64,000 nucleotides of DNA from JAICXG01 sp036825615 (GTDB taxonomy: Bacteria > Verrucomicrobiota > Verrucomicrobiia > Chthoniobacterales > UBA10450): NCBI GenBank assembly GCA_036825615.1, contig DAISXY010000009.1, forward strand, positions 62,001 through 126,000, in the 5' to 3' direction. Below, one piece after another: positions 33,414 to 43,458 of this stretch. The position numbers and the translations under genes are program-made. The notes under the pieces are model-generated. The model saw only the letters and a list, made by a program, of their open reading frames with translations. It was not told where the DNA came from and made no database searches. How positions within the stretch are numbered: position 1 is the stretch's first letter; each line of letters begins with the position of its first letter.

Positions 33414-34478
33414 CTAAGGCAATGTGGAATGTCTTAAGCCAGAGAGCGATCGCAAGAACGGCAATAACTCGGCGAGGACCTGATCCACGGTTATGCTTGT
33501 CATACACCGATGTTGCTCGGCGAGACAGTCTTGGAGGAAACAATTTTCGCATTCGGTCCGGTGCCGGAACACAAGGCGGGGTTCGACGTCAGGATCCCAC
33601 ATTCCCGGCGCGTTGCGCCCACTGATTACCGCGGCTACAGGACACCCTACGGCAGCAGCTACGTGCATGGGACCGGTGTCGTTCCCAATGTAAGCTACCG
33701 CCAGGCGAAGAAGTTCGACGAGTTCGTTAACATTCATCGACTTAGGAAGGAGGCGGAGTGCTGCAGATCGTGGCACGAGTTGTTCGCGGTAACTAGTTAG
33801 TTCAGCATCCGTGCCGATGGTGACAACTGGCCACGGCAAAGTTGAAAGAACATCAGCGTAGCGTTCGAGAGGCCAACATTGGGTCTGTGCCTTGCCGCCT
33901 CCACAGAAGACAAGAAATGGCAACTCGGCGTTCACGCCTGCCGCGGTAAGTTGCCTCATGATGCTTGCTCGAGCTTGTGCGTCGATGGGAATATCGTAAT
34001 CCGGCTTTTCTCCCGGAATTCCGTTTTGATGAAGTAGCTCGATTAGGCGCGCCGGCTCATTCTTTTGCCAGCCCGAGTGCATTGGTGGCGTGGCAGCTCG
34101 TATATCCTTTACTCCACATCGTCGGAAAAATCGTACTTTCCGCCATATTCCTCGCTGCGTCTCTCGGACACCTGGTAGTATGATGGCGGTCTCAGGCCGT
34201 ATCCTTCGGATGGCCCTCCAAAGCGCCAATGCCGTCCGCAACCCGCGCCTGCTCTGGTAATCGACGACGCGATCGAAGACGCCCAGGCTATCGGCAACCT
34301 CAGCTGCAAAGACTTTGGCACCACTCGGCCTATCGCAGAGGAGTGTGATTTGGGCGGTTGGGAACACCTTCCGAACCAACCGGAAGGCCGGGATTGCGCA
34401 AACCGTATCGCCCAAATGACCCGTACGGTATACGAGAATGCGATCTAAAGGTTTCGAATGCCGCTCAATGGTATGCAA
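33414..34478 (-). CDS. GT9 family (heptosyltransferase-like) glycosyltransferase
   Basis: 354 residues. RILVYRTGHLGDTVCAIPAF (about 13-32) is the GT9 N-terminal signature; YIGNDTGPMHVAAAVGCPV (about 261-279) is the donor-site signature. LVFCGGGKAQTQCWP precedes it in the second Rossmann domain. GT9 enzymes transfer heptose or related sugars; the acceptor here is likely the exopolysaccharide unit or a lipid-linked core. 70 nt separate it from the polymerase gene upstream. Confidence 0.9.
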   Translation of the reverse strand: MHTIERHSKPLDRILVYRTGHLGDTVCAIPAFRLVRKVFPTAQITLLCDRPSGAKVFAAEVADSLGVFDRVVDYQSRRGLRTALALWRAIRRIRPETAIILPGVRETQRGIWRKVRFFRRCGVKDIRAATPPMHSGWQKNEPARLIELLHQNGIPGEKPDYDIPIDAQARASIMRQLTAAGVNAELPFLVFCGGGKAQTQCWPLERYADVLSTLPWPVVTIGTDAELTSYREQLVPRSAALRLLPKSMNVNELVELLRLAVAYIGNDTGPMHVAAAVGCPVAAVISGRNAPGMWDPDVEPRLVFRHRTECENCFLQDCLAEQHRCMTSITVDQVLAELLPFLRSLSGLRHSTLP

Positions 34479-34547
34479 TGATCGATCAGATAAATCGAGC
34501 GCCGGGGGTTCCGGAATGTCCGGCCAGCCGCTTTCACCAACTCAAGC

Positions 34548-35966
34548 CTAACGCACGACAAGGCCTGTCGGCTTTGACTGTTCTGGCAGAGGAGTAACGG
34601 GCATTTGTGGCGAAACTCTCAGTCCAATGAGATCCTGAGCGAGCTTCGGGAATGTCATTTCAATCATGCGGCCGATCCCATAAAGCATGCCGCCAAGGAT
34701 AGCGAAGCTGGTTAAGACGACCGAGACTTGCGAGATACCGTTACCAGAGACCAACAAGAGCGACAAGAACAAGAACAGCATCGGGAGGCGCAGCGGCATT
34801 GTAACGATCTGGCGCTCGGTCCACGCCATCAACCAACCCACCAGAGTAAGACCCACGATGACGAAGGTGGGCCCGCCATTCGCGTAGAGTTCGAATTGGA
34901 TTGGCACGCCAATTGCCGTGTCGTCGTCGCCGTGCTCCAGGCCCGTGTATTGTGCGACGAACTCAAATCCTCCTGCCACCCTCGGCTTATCCGGCCAAAG
35001 AAACCGCGGCACGAGTGCGAATAGTCCGTCGACGATTGTGCGTCCGTATTGGTACGGCTCGGTATCCGGTTGATAATCCGCCTGCATCGCCAGGAACTGT
35101 CCGTGGTCCAGGCGTTCAACTATGAGCACCTGCATGACTTCCGGTTTCGGTTTGAAATCCAGCAGCTTGTCGGTGAGAACCTGAAAAAAGATCTGCCGGC
35201 GTTCCGCCGTCGAAACGTTGCCTATGTCCTCTGGATTTCGAATGACCCACCGGGCATTCATCCATGCAAACATAAGCTGCGATAAGATTAGACCTCCAGC
35301 TACCAATGCGAGAACCGAGCGCACGTTAAAGCGTGAAAAGCTTGCGATTACAAAGAGCGCCGGTAAAGCGAGATCCATCGAGAGTGGCGTAAATCCCGTG
35401 CTCATTGCATAAACGATCGAGAGCGGAATGAACGCCCCGAGAGTTAGGAGAAGAAAACCTGCATTGCCGGAGCGCCGCCAATAAATGATCGCGACCAGCA
35501 CAGCCAGCTTCAACATTCCCGGCAACTGTGCGATGGCCGTGCCAAAAGTGGGAATGGAACGAACCAAGGGGCTTACGAGTGAGCCGAAAACCCCAACGCC
35601 GAGCAGGAATACGATCATGCTTGGATTTGCCCATCCGAGGTAGGTGAAGCGAGTTCGAGAGCTACCTGTACGCAACACGCGTCCGAGCCCACGCAAGGGG
35701 TGCCAGGCGACCGCTATTCCAACGACGAAACCCAAGACTCCAAGCGAGGAATACCCGAAGACATAGTAACGCGCCGGGGAGATCCAATACTCGGACAGTC
35801 CCCACAACCGGCCCCACAAAAAGCCCGCCAAGCTCGCCGCACTGATTGAAAAGAGAACCAATAGCGTTAACCCCGTCAGCGCGCTTTGCACTCGAATGAG
35901 AGTCCGAATAAGTACCGCGAGGGCGACACAGGAGATCGCGATCGATAATTCGGGCGAGGCAAGCAT
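34548..35966 (-). CDS. Wzy-like polysaccharide polymerase
   Basis: 472 residues with about ten to twelve hydrophobic helices, e.g. IAISCVALAVLIRTLI, YVFGYSSLGVLGFVVGIAVA, LPMLFLFLSLLLVSGNG. A large extracytoplasmic loop of about 100 residues (from ARWVIRNPEDIGNV to ELYANGGP) carries LVPRFLWPDKPRVAGG, a feature of Wzy-type and exosortase-associated polymerases. Likely polymerises repeat units at the outer face of the inner membrane, after the flippase at 46532. The start overlaps the preceding stop (TAATG). Confidence 0.8.
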   Translation of the reverse strand: MLASPELSIAISCVALAVLIRTLIRVQSALTGLTLLVLFSISAASLAGFLWGRLWGLSEYWISPARYYVFGYSSLGVLGFVVGIAVAWHPLRGLGRVLRTGSSRTRFTYLGWANPSMIVFLLGVGVFGSLVSPLVRSIPTFGTAIAQLPGMLKLAVLVAIIYWRRSGNAGFLLLTLGAFIPLSIVYAMSTGFTPLSMDLALPALFVIASFSRFNVRSVLALVAGGLILSQLMFAWMNARWVIRNPEDIGNVSTAERRQIFFQVLTDKLLDFKPKPEVMQVLIVERLDHGQFLAMQADYQPDTEPYQYGRTIVDGLFALVPRFLWPDKPRVAGGFEFVAQYTGLEHGDDDTAIGVPIQFELYANGGPTFVIVGLTLVGWLMAWTERQIVTMPLRLPMLFLFLSLLLVSGNGISQVSVVLTSFAILGGMLYGIGRMIEMTFPKLAQDLIGLRVSPQMPVTPLPEQSKPTGLVVR

Positions 35967-36859
35967 TATGGCTGCGTCGGCGAAGCAGGTTGACGACCGA
36001 GGTCTGACGGCGCTGCATCAAAAAACGTAGCGGGCCAATTCCCTTCACGGATATTTCGTGGCAGCTTCCCGGTCGGGATCACATCATAGGGCAAATGCTC
36101 GATACTAGCGATGTATTCAGGGCAGTTCGCCTCAAGATGTGAATGTTTGGCGAACTTGGCGGCGATCCTCTCTTGTCCGCCAAGATAACACCCGTGATGG
36201 AACACCCCGATCTCGATCGGGCAGTTAATGAAGCCGTAAATGGCAGCGGAAAAATCTGGGAGACGCAGGAGTCGCAGGACCTTTTGCAGGCGGGATTCGT
36301 TGAAGGAAAAGGTCCGGCGCATTTCGAAGAGTGTTCCCGCACGCACGAACCCGAAATGGTGATGATGAATCGCACTGGTGGGAATACGCTGGTTCCACGT
36401 CCACAAATATTGGTGTCCGGTAACTCGCATCCCGCGTGGGCGCTTCTTTGCAAGATAATCGATGATGTGTGGCATTGTATCCACGTCGTAAATCTCATCG
36501 GCATCGACGATAAGAAAGTAATCCGGGCGCTCATGGAATTTTGCAATTTCGGTTATTGACACACCGTGACTACGAATCCCGCGGTGGGGGTGCGCGCAGA
36601 TCGCTTGCATCTCGTGATTCCGTGCCGTGGTTTCATCCCGATAGCGGCGACAAACTGTATGGATCTTTCCCTCGGGGTCGGGAAAATCCAAGACTATTGG
36701 AACAGTCTGATCCGGCGTTACGGGCTTCCGATAATAGTCCCGATCATACTGCGAAATGACACTGATTCCTGAACAGAATGGGTAGAGAGACTTCAAAAGC
36801 TCCCGGATGAACGCCTCCTCGTTAAGTGCCAGGCAAATGGCATGGATGCGCAATTTCAT
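35966..36859 (-). CDS. GT2-like glycosyltransferase
   Basis: 297 residues. RIHAICLALNEEAFIRELLKS at the N-terminus and YFLIVDADEIYDVDT (about 113-127, the D-x-D site) define a GT-A domain of the glycosyl transferase-2-like group with an unusual RNHEMQAICAHPHRG middle section. IEIGVFHHGCYLGGQERIAAKFAKHSH follows. Overlaps the upstream GT4 stop by four nt (ATGA) and the downstream polymerase by one. Confidence 0.8.
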   Translation of the reverse strand: MKLRIHAICLALNEEAFIRELLKSLYPFCSGISVISQYDRDYYRKPVTPDQTVPIVLDFPDPEGKIHTVCRRYRDETTARNHEMQAICAHPHRGIRSHGVSITEIAKFHERPDYFLIVDADEIYDVDTMPHIIDYLAKKRPRGMRVTGHQYLWTWNQRIPTSAIHHHHFGFVRAGTLFEMRRTFSFNESRLQKVLRLLRLPDFSAAIYGFINCPIEIGVFHHGCYLGGQERIAAKFAKHSHLEANCPEYIASIEHLPYDVIPTGKLPRNIREGNWPATFFDAAPSDLGRQPASPTQP

Positions 36860-38055
36860 GGTGAGGGCTGCATTGGCCCGTTCGAGATCCTCACGGCGCT
36901 GAGATGCGGCTCAGCGCACTTGATCAATTGCTGACACGCTTGTTCAAACGCCGTAGCCATTTGAGCTCTCGTAAACAAGCTCCAGACACGAGCGCAGGCG
37001 TGTTCGCCCATTCGTCGGCATAGCGCAGCGTCAGTAAGTAATTGCCCAAGTCGGTGTGCCAAAGCCTTCGGGGATCTTGGCGGAACTAAGAAACCACTCT
37101 TTCCGTCCACCACGATCTCCGGCAATCCGCCGCATTGCGTCGCAACGACCGGGAGTCCTGCTGCCCCTGCTTCTACTGCAACCAAACCGAAAGGTTCTTC
37201 CGAGCGACTAGGTACGACGCAGATATCAATCGCTCGGTAAAGTGACTTCACATCGCGCACGAAGCCCATCCATTCGAACCGCTCGTTTAAACCACGACGC
37301 CGGATCTCGCTCTTCAGCTGTTCCGTGTATCCCGAGTCGCCGCTACCGAAGATCCTCACGCGAAAGTCGCCACCCTCTCGCATAAGCAACTCCGCCGCCT
37401 GAACCAAATCTTCGTGGCCTTTCCAGGCGCCGATCTGACCCACAATCCCGATTGCCTGCGGCTTTCGCGGTTCGTCCGCTGGTGGTTTTGTCGCCCTTTG
37501 ACCGGTTTCATCAAGCGGCCCATTCTTCACGACCGCGGTCTTTTTCGGTGGCAAACCTACAGAAATAGCATTGCCCGCAATGTAGTCCGAAACCGCGATG
37601 TAACCAGTCATCCGCCGATCAAGCCATCGACATAGCCGGCGTGTCCACGCCGTTCGCTGGAACGCGCTATGCAGGTAGAGCAGGGTGTGGCGGCGATCAA
37701 CCAGTGGCCAGAGCAGGATGGCCTGTCGCAGCGAAGTTAACACGACGACGTCTGGCGAGAAGTGTCGCTCCAGGAGCGTGTAGCGCCACCAGGTGATCGG
37801 CTGTCGTATAAGGCAGTTTAATGTCCAGATTACATACTTTAACCGCAGCGATTTCGAAACCACCCCGAGCGGCAGTTCAACAGACCGTATGCCCATTCTC
37901 TCGAGGCGCTGGTGGAAGTCGGCGTTACTCCACTTCCTGAGACTGACGACGGCCATCAGGTCATGCCCTCGATTTTGTAGTTCGTGCATGAGGGAGAGCG
38001 TGACAATCTCCGCTCCGAAAACCGAATAGGAACTACAAACGAAGAGAAATTTCAT
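36856..38055 (-). CDS. GT4 glycosyltransferase
   Basis: 399 residues. FVCSSYSVFGAEIVTLSLMH starts the acceptor domain; the donor domain has GIVGQIGAWKGHEDLVQA and VVPSRSEEPFGLVAVEAGAAG (E-x7-E). Coupled by ATGA on both sides. Donor and acceptor unknown; part of EPS repeat-unit assembly. Confidence 0.9.
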   Translation of the reverse strand: MKFLFVCSSYSVFGAEIVTLSLMHELQNRGHDLMAVVSLRKWSNADFHQRLERMGIRSVELPLGVVSKSLRLKYVIWTLNCLIRQPITWWRYTLLERHFSPDVVVLTSLRQAILLWPLVDRRHTLLYLHSAFQRTAWTRRLCRWLDRRMTGYIAVSDYIAGNAISVGLPPKKTAVVKNGPLDETGQRATKPPADEPRKPQAIGIVGQIGAWKGHEDLVQAAELLMREGGDFRVRIFGSGDSGYTEQLKSEIRRRGLNERFEWMGFVRDVKSLYRAIDICVVPSRSEEPFGLVAVEAGAAGLPVVATQCGGLPEIVVDGKSGFLVPPRSPKALAHRLGQLLTDAALCRRMGEHACARVWSLFTRAQMATAFEQACQQLIKCAEPHLSAVRISNGPMQPSP

Positions 38056-38660
38056 GCGGCGTGTTCTCGTCGCATTACGTTAAGGCTGTAACAGGTCTCG
38101 ACGTGCACGAACTGCGGATCATGCAAAATCACTTCTTGAAAATATGCTACCGAACCGTGCCTTCGATCGCGGTCCTCCGGCGGTACAGTCGTGTCATGGA
38201 AACAAGCGACTCCGCCTGGGATTAGATGATCCTTTACGATTTTCCAGTCGGTGGCAAGCCCTTCGCCCGAGTGGTCACCGTCCACAAAAAAGAAGTCGCA
38301 CCTGCTTGGAAGCTGGAACGCAGCCTCCGCGCTTAAGAAACGAACGAATCGAACCTTGTCCGAAAGACCGTGACGTCGTAGAACACGCCGGCAAATTCTC
38401 CACATTGGATCCTGGTAAGCCGGATAAGGGTCGACGCAGTACAGTATTCCATCGGGCGCCATCGCCCGCGCGATGCGCGCCGCCGACACGCCCATCGCCG
38501 TCCCAATTTCGACAGCTGCCTTTGAGCCACTTGCGTGGCGTTCGATGCAGGCCAACTCTTGTGTCGTTGTGCTGGAGAATGCCTCGACCAGTCCAGCCGC
38601 ATGTAGAGCGTCGATAACGCGTGGATGCCGTTTCAGGATATTAGGGACCGACAAGGTCAT
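38052..38660 (-). CDS. SAM-dependent methyltransferase (Methyltransf_24 type)
   Basis: 202 residues from the ATG at 38660, which overlaps the preceding stop by ATGA; a much longer frame lies inside the upstream gene and is not credible. SAM-binding AAVEIGTAMGVSAARIARAM (about 43-62), YCVDPYP and FFFVDGDHSGEGLATDWKIV (about 113-132). This is the class with a VDGxH loop, found in polysaccharide clusters where they O-methylate sugars. Coupled to the GT4 at 36856 by ATGA. Confidence 0.87.
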   Translation of the reverse strand: MTLSVPNILKRHPRVIDALHAAGLVEAFSSTTTQELACIERHASGSKAAVEIGTAMGVSAARIARAMAPDGILYCVDPYPAYQDPMWRICRRVLRRHGLSDKVRFVRFLSAEAAFQLPSRCDFFFVDGDHSGEGLATDWKIVKDHLIPGGVACFHDTTVPPEDRDRRHGSVAYFQEVILHDPQFVHVETCYSLNVMRREHAA

Positions 38661-39913
38661 CGGCATACCGGGATACGCGGCAGGACGCGATGGAGTGCGC
38701 TTAGGAGGGCTCCCTCCGTGGCAGTGATGTCGAACGTTGTCGATAGCCGCCGGGCAGCTATCCCCATCTGCTCGAGCCGCAGGCGATCCCGGGTCAACCG
38801 GATCAAGGTTTTGCAAAACGCATCCCAGTCATTCCTCGGAAAGATCGCGCCAGTTTCATTCGCACGAACCAGGTCATCTCCGCAACCAACTCCATCACTG
38901 ACAAGAGCCGGTCGGCCGCAGGCCATCGCTTCATTGACAGACAAACCCCAGCTCTCGCGAATTGATGGCAGGACGAATAAGTGACCCACGCGATAGACCA
39001 AGGGCATTCGCGTCTGATTCTGGAACGGAAGAACGCGGAAGGTTTCCGGAACCTGAACTGCGGTACGCCTTACCTCATGCCCAAGTTCTCCGTCCCCGAC
39101 CATCACGAGAAGCAGTCGGGGGTCTTCCGCTGCGCATCCTTGGAAAGCTCGCATCAGGGCAAGCGGTTGTTTCACTCGTTCAAATTTTCCAGCGAACAGC
39201 ACCACCACGCGATCGTTTCCGATCTGAAGTTCGCGCCGCCACCCGTCGGCTTCCTTCTCCAAGGTGTCATTCGGCTCAGCGAAACGCTCAACTTCGATCG
39301 AATGCGGGCAGTAGAAGAGCCGCGACTCCGGCACGCCAAATTTTCTGAAGTAATCGGCGTTGTGCTGACCGACGTAGAGACAGCCATCCGTCCAGCCGTA
39401 GACACGGCGCAGCAGGGCCAGTTTGATCCGCCAGCGAATGCCATATGACGTTCGCAAGAGGTGGGAGTCTCCCCGAAAGAGCACCGGAATCCCGGCCCGA
39501 TGAAAATGTCTCATCGCCCGAACGTGAGAGAAGTGGGCATACCCCGTAAGATGTACGACATCAGGCTTCCAGGAGGTAACCGACGAAATTAGGGAGGGGT
39601 TGCGCAATCCCCAGAAGCAATGGGTTCCAGTTTTCCTGGCCACGTTAGGGACCAACTCAAATTCATATCCTTCGGTCAGCGGGATATCCCAGGCCACCGC
39701 TCTCTTGAAACCGTGATCTCGCGCATTCGGGCCACCTGAGTGCCAGGTAAAAAAGACTTTAATCAGAAGGTCTTCCCGCCGCGCCAGGCTCCTGTAAAGC
39801 GGCACATAATATTGGATTGGATGGGAAACAATAAATGCAAGCCGGATGGGCGTGGTAGCGCAGCCAGTGGCATCAGATTCTGTGGGTCGCAAGGGTGTGG
39901 CTCTCGTGCCCAT
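38657..39913 (-). CDS. GT4 glycosyltransferase
   Basis: 418 residues from the ATG at 39913, one nt after the upstream stop; a frame extension to 39988 is unlikely. RLAFIVSHPIQYYVPLYRSLA begins the acceptor domain. VVLFAGKFERVKQPLALMRA and LPSIRESWGLSVNEAMACGRP (E-x7-E) mark the donor domain. YPLY-type HPIQYYVPLY starts are common in EPS glycosyltransferases. Substrate unknown. Confidence 0.9.
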   Translation of the reverse strand: MGTRATPLRPTESDATGCATTPIRLAFIVSHPIQYYVPLYRSLARREDLLIKVFFTWHSGGPNARDHGFKRAVAWDIPLTEGYEFELVPNVARKTGTHCFWGLRNPSLISSVTSWKPDVVHLTGYAHFSHVRAMRHFHRAGIPVLFRGDSHLLRTSYGIRWRIKLALLRRVYGWTDGCLYVGQHNADYFRKFGVPESRLFYCPHSIEVERFAEPNDTLEKEADGWRRELQIGNDRVVVLFAGKFERVKQPLALMRAFQGCAAEDPRLLLVMVGDGELGHEVRRTAVQVPETFRVLPFQNQTRMPLVYRVGHLFVLPSIRESWGLSVNEAMACGRPALVSDGVGCGDDLVRANETGAIFPRNDWDAFCKTLIRLTRDRLRLEQMGIAARRLSTTFDITATEGALLSALHRVLPRIPVCR

Positions 39914-39914
39914 T

Positions 39915-41129
39915 TCACGAGAACTGGGCCGTGGAACCCTGAACAGAGGCCCGGTAGTTTTCCCAAGTGCATCTCTCCGCCGCAGCACGCGCAGCCTTGC
40001 TCATTTGAGGCAGTTGGTCCCGGTGTTCGGAAAACCAGCGCAGAGCCGCCACGAGCGCGTCTATGCAACCCGACTCGACGACCAGTCCCGAGGTTTCATC
40101 GAGCACGTCCGGACCCGCTGTGGATTCCGTGGTGATCACTGGGAGACCACAAGCCATCGCTTCAAGAATCACCAGACCAAAACCTTCAAAGAAGGACGGA
40201 AAGACAAAGACATCGGCGGATTGGTAGTGTTCTCTCAGTGTTTCGCGGGAGACGGGTCCGTGAAAGGTAACCGTCGTCGGAAGTGCCGCGATGCGGCTGC
40301 GTTTAAGTTGCCACGAGCCGACCAGATCCAGGCGGGCATCCCCCAACCCGGCAGCCTCCCACGCCTCAATCAACAACGGGGTGCCCTTCCGCAGCGAACT
40401 CGGACCTGTGTAGATGAACCGTAATGGGCCATCGGCGACCCGCCTTTCGCCCGGATTCCAAAAGTTCAGGCCCACGCCATACGGAGCAATTGCCACATTC
40501 TTGTCGTCAAAATCGGTAACTGTCCGCCGCGCAAAGCTGCTGGGTGTGAGTACGAGATCCGCGAGTTCAAGTTCCCGCTTCTTCTGTTCTGGGCGTACGT
40601 AGCGACTGGCTCCGAGCCCATTCCGCGGCAGCCAATCAGCGTACTGTTTGGTGAGTTCGGCCTGTTTTTGCTCCCAATGAAAATAATAACCGATCGGCAG
40701 GTCGTAGACGCATGCCTTGCCAAGCCGCTTCGCTTCCTCGAACTGCCACTGGGAACAATCCTCGTATGCATGCACCGATCGGACTGCGGGGCGACGGCAT
40801 TCGCGCTTCATAGTGCTCATCAGCCACTCGTTGGCTTGGTAAGAAAGACGTTCATCAGCGAGTGAGGGCGTCAGGACGCGGCGAATCATCCGCCAAAGCT
40901 CACCGCTTTTTCCTTCGATCCGCGGCGCGAACAGCAGCGGAGGAAAGCAGCGTCGTTCGAGTCGAGCGGCCCATGAGTGTAAGCCGGGAATCCTGCCAAG
41001 TAATTCGACTTCGCCGCGCGTCGGCATCCACGGCACGCAGAATGCCTCCAGCCTTCCGCTTTCGTAATAGGCGAGTGCTGCCTGGTGTGAATTCGGATTT
41101 CCACCGGGATGTCCAAAGAGAATACTCAC
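39915..41129 (-). CDS. GT4 glycosyltransferase
   Basis: 404 residues. The N-terminal domain has the less common FGHPGGNPNSHQAALAYYES start; the donor domain shows FIYTGPSSLRKGTPLLIEAW and VFPSFFEGFGLVILEAMACG (E-x7-E). The initial ATG overlaps the stop at 41126 by ATGA. EPS assembly. Confidence 0.9.
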   Translation of the reverse strand: MSILFGHPGGNPNSHQAALAYYESGRLEAFCVPWMPTRGEVELLGRIPGLHSWAARLERRCFPPLLFAPRIEGKSGELWRMIRRVLTPSLADERLSYQANEWLMSTMKRECRRPAVRSVHAYEDCSQWQFEEAKRLGKACVYDLPIGYYFHWEQKQAELTKQYADWLPRNGLGASRYVRPEQKKRELELADLVLTPSSFARRTVTDFDDKNVAIAPYGVGLNFWNPGERRVADGPLRFIYTGPSSLRKGTPLLIEAWEAAGLGDARLDLVGSWQLKRSRIAALPTTVTFHGPVSRETLREHYQSADVFVFPSFFEGFGLVILEAMACGLPVITTESTAGPDVLDETSGLVVESGCIDALVAALRWFSEHRDQLPQMSKAARAAAERCTWENYRASVQGSTAQFS

Positions 41130-42514
41130 ATGGGCTCGACTGCGGGAACAATGGCCCGGTCCAGCGCCGCAGCGAGAAGGCGGCTGGACTCGCGAGCACT
41201 GACTTTCGAGAAGGCTTCCCAGTTAACTTCCCGCTTCCACGTTGGAATTTCACAAAGGAAGTGCTCTAGGGCGTCCGCGACTGGCTCGGGGGGCGGCGGT
41301 TGCTCGGCCGTGAAAGTGACCATTTCTCCGGCCCCACTCTCCCTGAGCGTCGAGACCGCGGTTGAATCTTGATGCAGCAGAGCAAAGACGGGACGCCGTG
41401 CCATGACGGCCTGGTAAACCTTGGAGGGAGAATAATGGCTTTCCGTTGATCCGAGCACGAGAATCGCCTGGCTGACTCGAAGATGATTCAGCACGTCGAG
41501 ATAGCTGATTCTGCTCGGCCGCTCCTCGACCATGTCGGCGAGCTGGTGGCGCTGGATGAATGGCTGAACAACGTGACCTCTCGTGGCATCGTTCTCGTAG
41601 AGTCCAGTCCCGACGAAGTGAATCTTGAGCTGGCTGGCAAGGTCTGGGTTGCGATTTCGAATGATTACCAAAGCCGAAAGGAGACGGTCCAGGACTTGAA
41701 ATCCCTTTGGCAGGAGCGCGCCCGCATAGATTAGATGCATGTTCCCGTCGCCAGGATTGAAAAGGAATGGTTCCCGAGGCTTGCGCTCCAATGCATCCAT
41801 ATCCCGCTCAGATCCGCCATAAGGCATGCCGGCGGTGATGACGCGTCCCCTGAGTTGTGGGTTTCGAATAAAGACAGAACGAAAATATGCCTCGTTAATC
41901 CCGGTAATAAGCCGCACCGATCGCAAGGCTATCGGCTCCAGGACGCGATTCATTTGTTGCGCCAACCATCCCTTGCTGAGAAATCGATCATCGCGCGGAG
42001 TCTCCGGCACCCACGGATCGATATAATCCACTCCGTACGGGATGCCGAGCTCACGAGTCACCCGCGGCCCTAGCAGTGCCGCAGGGAAAGCCGGCACAGT
42101 GATGTGCATGAAGTCGATCTTCCGGCGCCGGTTAAGATCCCGCACTGCTCGAAAATACCAGGGGAGCGACCGAATGGCGATGTCGCCGACCAGCCGAAGC
42201 GGCCGGGTGGGGAAAGCCCGGGTGCGAATAACTTCGAGACACTCGGGCAGCAGGGAAAGCAAGTCATTGTCGATCTGGCATTCGTATTGATCGGGCGTGG
42301 TGGTAAGAATTATAGGTTCCCACCCAAATTCAGGAAGATGACAGGCCCATAGCCGTGCCCGATGAACAGACGGAAGGAATGCCGGCAGAAAGTGCGGCGC
42401 CACCAGGAGAACCGTCTTTATTGCCGTCGTTCTTTCATAAGGCTCGAATAGAGAGAGATATACTGCTGGGTCACAACCGTGCGGGAAAATTTCTTCTCTG
42501 CTTGCGCCCGGCAC
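41126..42514 (-). CDS. GT4-like glycosyltransferase, start unresolved
   Basis: Up to 462 residues. The family start corresponds to KTVLLVAPHFLPAFLPSVHRA, about 32 residues into the frame. The preceding codons overlap the upstream gene and there is no ATG, GTG or TTG just before that point (an ATA stands there; GTG comes six codons later), so the start is uncertain and the reported 5' end is only the frame limit. GIPYGVDYIDPWVPETPRDD and LIYAGALLPKGFQVL are typical of a GT-B subfamily; the donor site has YSPSKVYQAVMARRPVFALL instead of E-x7-E. Overlaps the downstream GT4 by ATGA. Confidence 0.8.
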   Translation of the reverse strand: MPGASREEIFPHGCDPAVYLSLFEPYERTTAIKTVLLVAPHFLPAFLPSVHRARLWACHLPEFGWEPIILTTTPDQYECQIDNDLLSLLPECLEVIRTRAFPTRPLRLVGDIAIRSLPWYFRAVRDLNRRRKIDFMHITVPAFPAALLGPRVTRELGIPYGVDYIDPWVPETPRDDRFLSKGWLAQQMNRVLEPIALRSVRLITGINEAYFRSVFIRNPQLRGRVITAGMPYGGSERDMDALERKPREPFLFNPGDGNMHLIYAGALLPKGFQVLDRLLSALVIIRNRNPDLASQLKIHFVGTGLYENDATRGHVVQPFIQRHQLADMVEERPSRISYLDVLNHLRVSQAILVLGSTESHYSPSKVYQAVMARRPVFALLHQDSTAVSTLRESGAGEMVTFTAEQPPPPEPVADALEHFLCEIPTWKREVNWEAFSKVSARESSRLLAAALDRAIVPAVEPM

Positions 42515-43458
42515 TCGGCGCGGTCAATTTCTCCGAGCCGTTTCACGCTGGCGACGCCCTCCGCCACATCGTTGACGAGAAAACCATGTCGCCCATGCTC
42601 GATGATCTCTGGCAGAGCCCCGCGCGGACAGGAGATAACAGGCGTCCCGCAAGCCAGCGCCTCGGCGAAAACAATCCCAAACGGCTCGTCCCACTCGACA
42701 GGCACAACCATCGCCGCAGCGCTGCCGAGGAGCGCGCTCTTTTGCCCGTCGCCAACCGGGCCGGCATATTCAATCCCATCCCGCCCAAGATTCGGCGCAA
42801 TCTCGCGCTCCCAATAGGCCGCCCCTTCACCCTCGGTCACTCGATTACCGGCGATGATGAGGCGTCTACCAGCTCGACGCGCAATGGCAATTGCGGTGTG
42901 CGCCCCCTTGATTCGCTCAACACGGCTGAGGAAAACCAGTGGAGAGTCCGCAGCTACGGTTGGAACGAAAGGGTATTGTCTTGTATCAGCGAAATTCGGA
43001 ACGACGAACCATTGGCCGCCCCATTGCCTGCCTTGGCGGGCGATGTACTCACTGCATGCTGTAAAGGCAAACGTCCTGCCGCCGAGTTTCGCCGCAAGAC
43101 GATTGCGCGGCCCTCCTGTGTGTCGTTGATATGACATCACCTTCGGCAACCCCTTGATGAGCAGTGGCAACATGTAACCGAGCCGGGAAAAACTGTGCAG
43201 AACATCCGGCCGAAATACCCCCACTGCTCCTGTAAGAGTCGCGCTGTTTCGCAAACAATCGGTGGGTTTATTGGAACGGCCACCTGGCCACGGTCGGAAG
43301 AAATCAGTGGCGGTTCCGGAATCTGGATGAGCGAGTAACCCTACCTCATATTGCCTTGACCGTAACTCGCATATGAGACCATCTACAATTCTCTCGATCC
43401 CGCCATACTGTTTCGGTGGCACGGGAATCTCGGGGTCGACGCTAAATAAAACCCTCAC
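42418..43458 (-). CDS. GT4 glycosyltransferase
   Basis: 346 residues, GTG start overlapping the FkbM stop (GTGA). VLFSVDPEIPVPPKQYGGIER (acceptor domain, PPKQYGGIE is a common subfamily signature), LVFLSRVERIKGAHTAI and PVEWDEPFGIVFAEALACGTPV (E-x7-E). Related to glycosyltransferases that act on exopolysaccharide or on sugar conjugates with GGIE-type starts. Ends within the frame of the next gene. Confidence 0.9.
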   Translation of the reverse strand: MRVLFSVDPEIPVPPKQYGGIERIVDGLICELRSRQYEVGLLAHPDSGTATDFFRPWPGGRSNKPTDCLRNSATLTGAVGVFRPDVLHSFSRLGYMLPLLIKGLPKVMSYQRHTGGPRNRLAAKLGGRTFAFTACSEYIARQGRQWGGQWFVVPNFADTRQYPFVPTVAADSPLVFLSRVERIKGAHTAIAIARRAGRRLIIAGNRVTEGEGAAYWEREIAPNLGRDGIEYAGPVGDGQKSALLGSAAAMVVPVEWDEPFGIVFAEALACGTPVISCPRGALPEIIEHGRHGFLVNDVAEGVASVKRLGEIDRAECRAQAEKKFSRTVVTQQYISLYSSLMKERRQ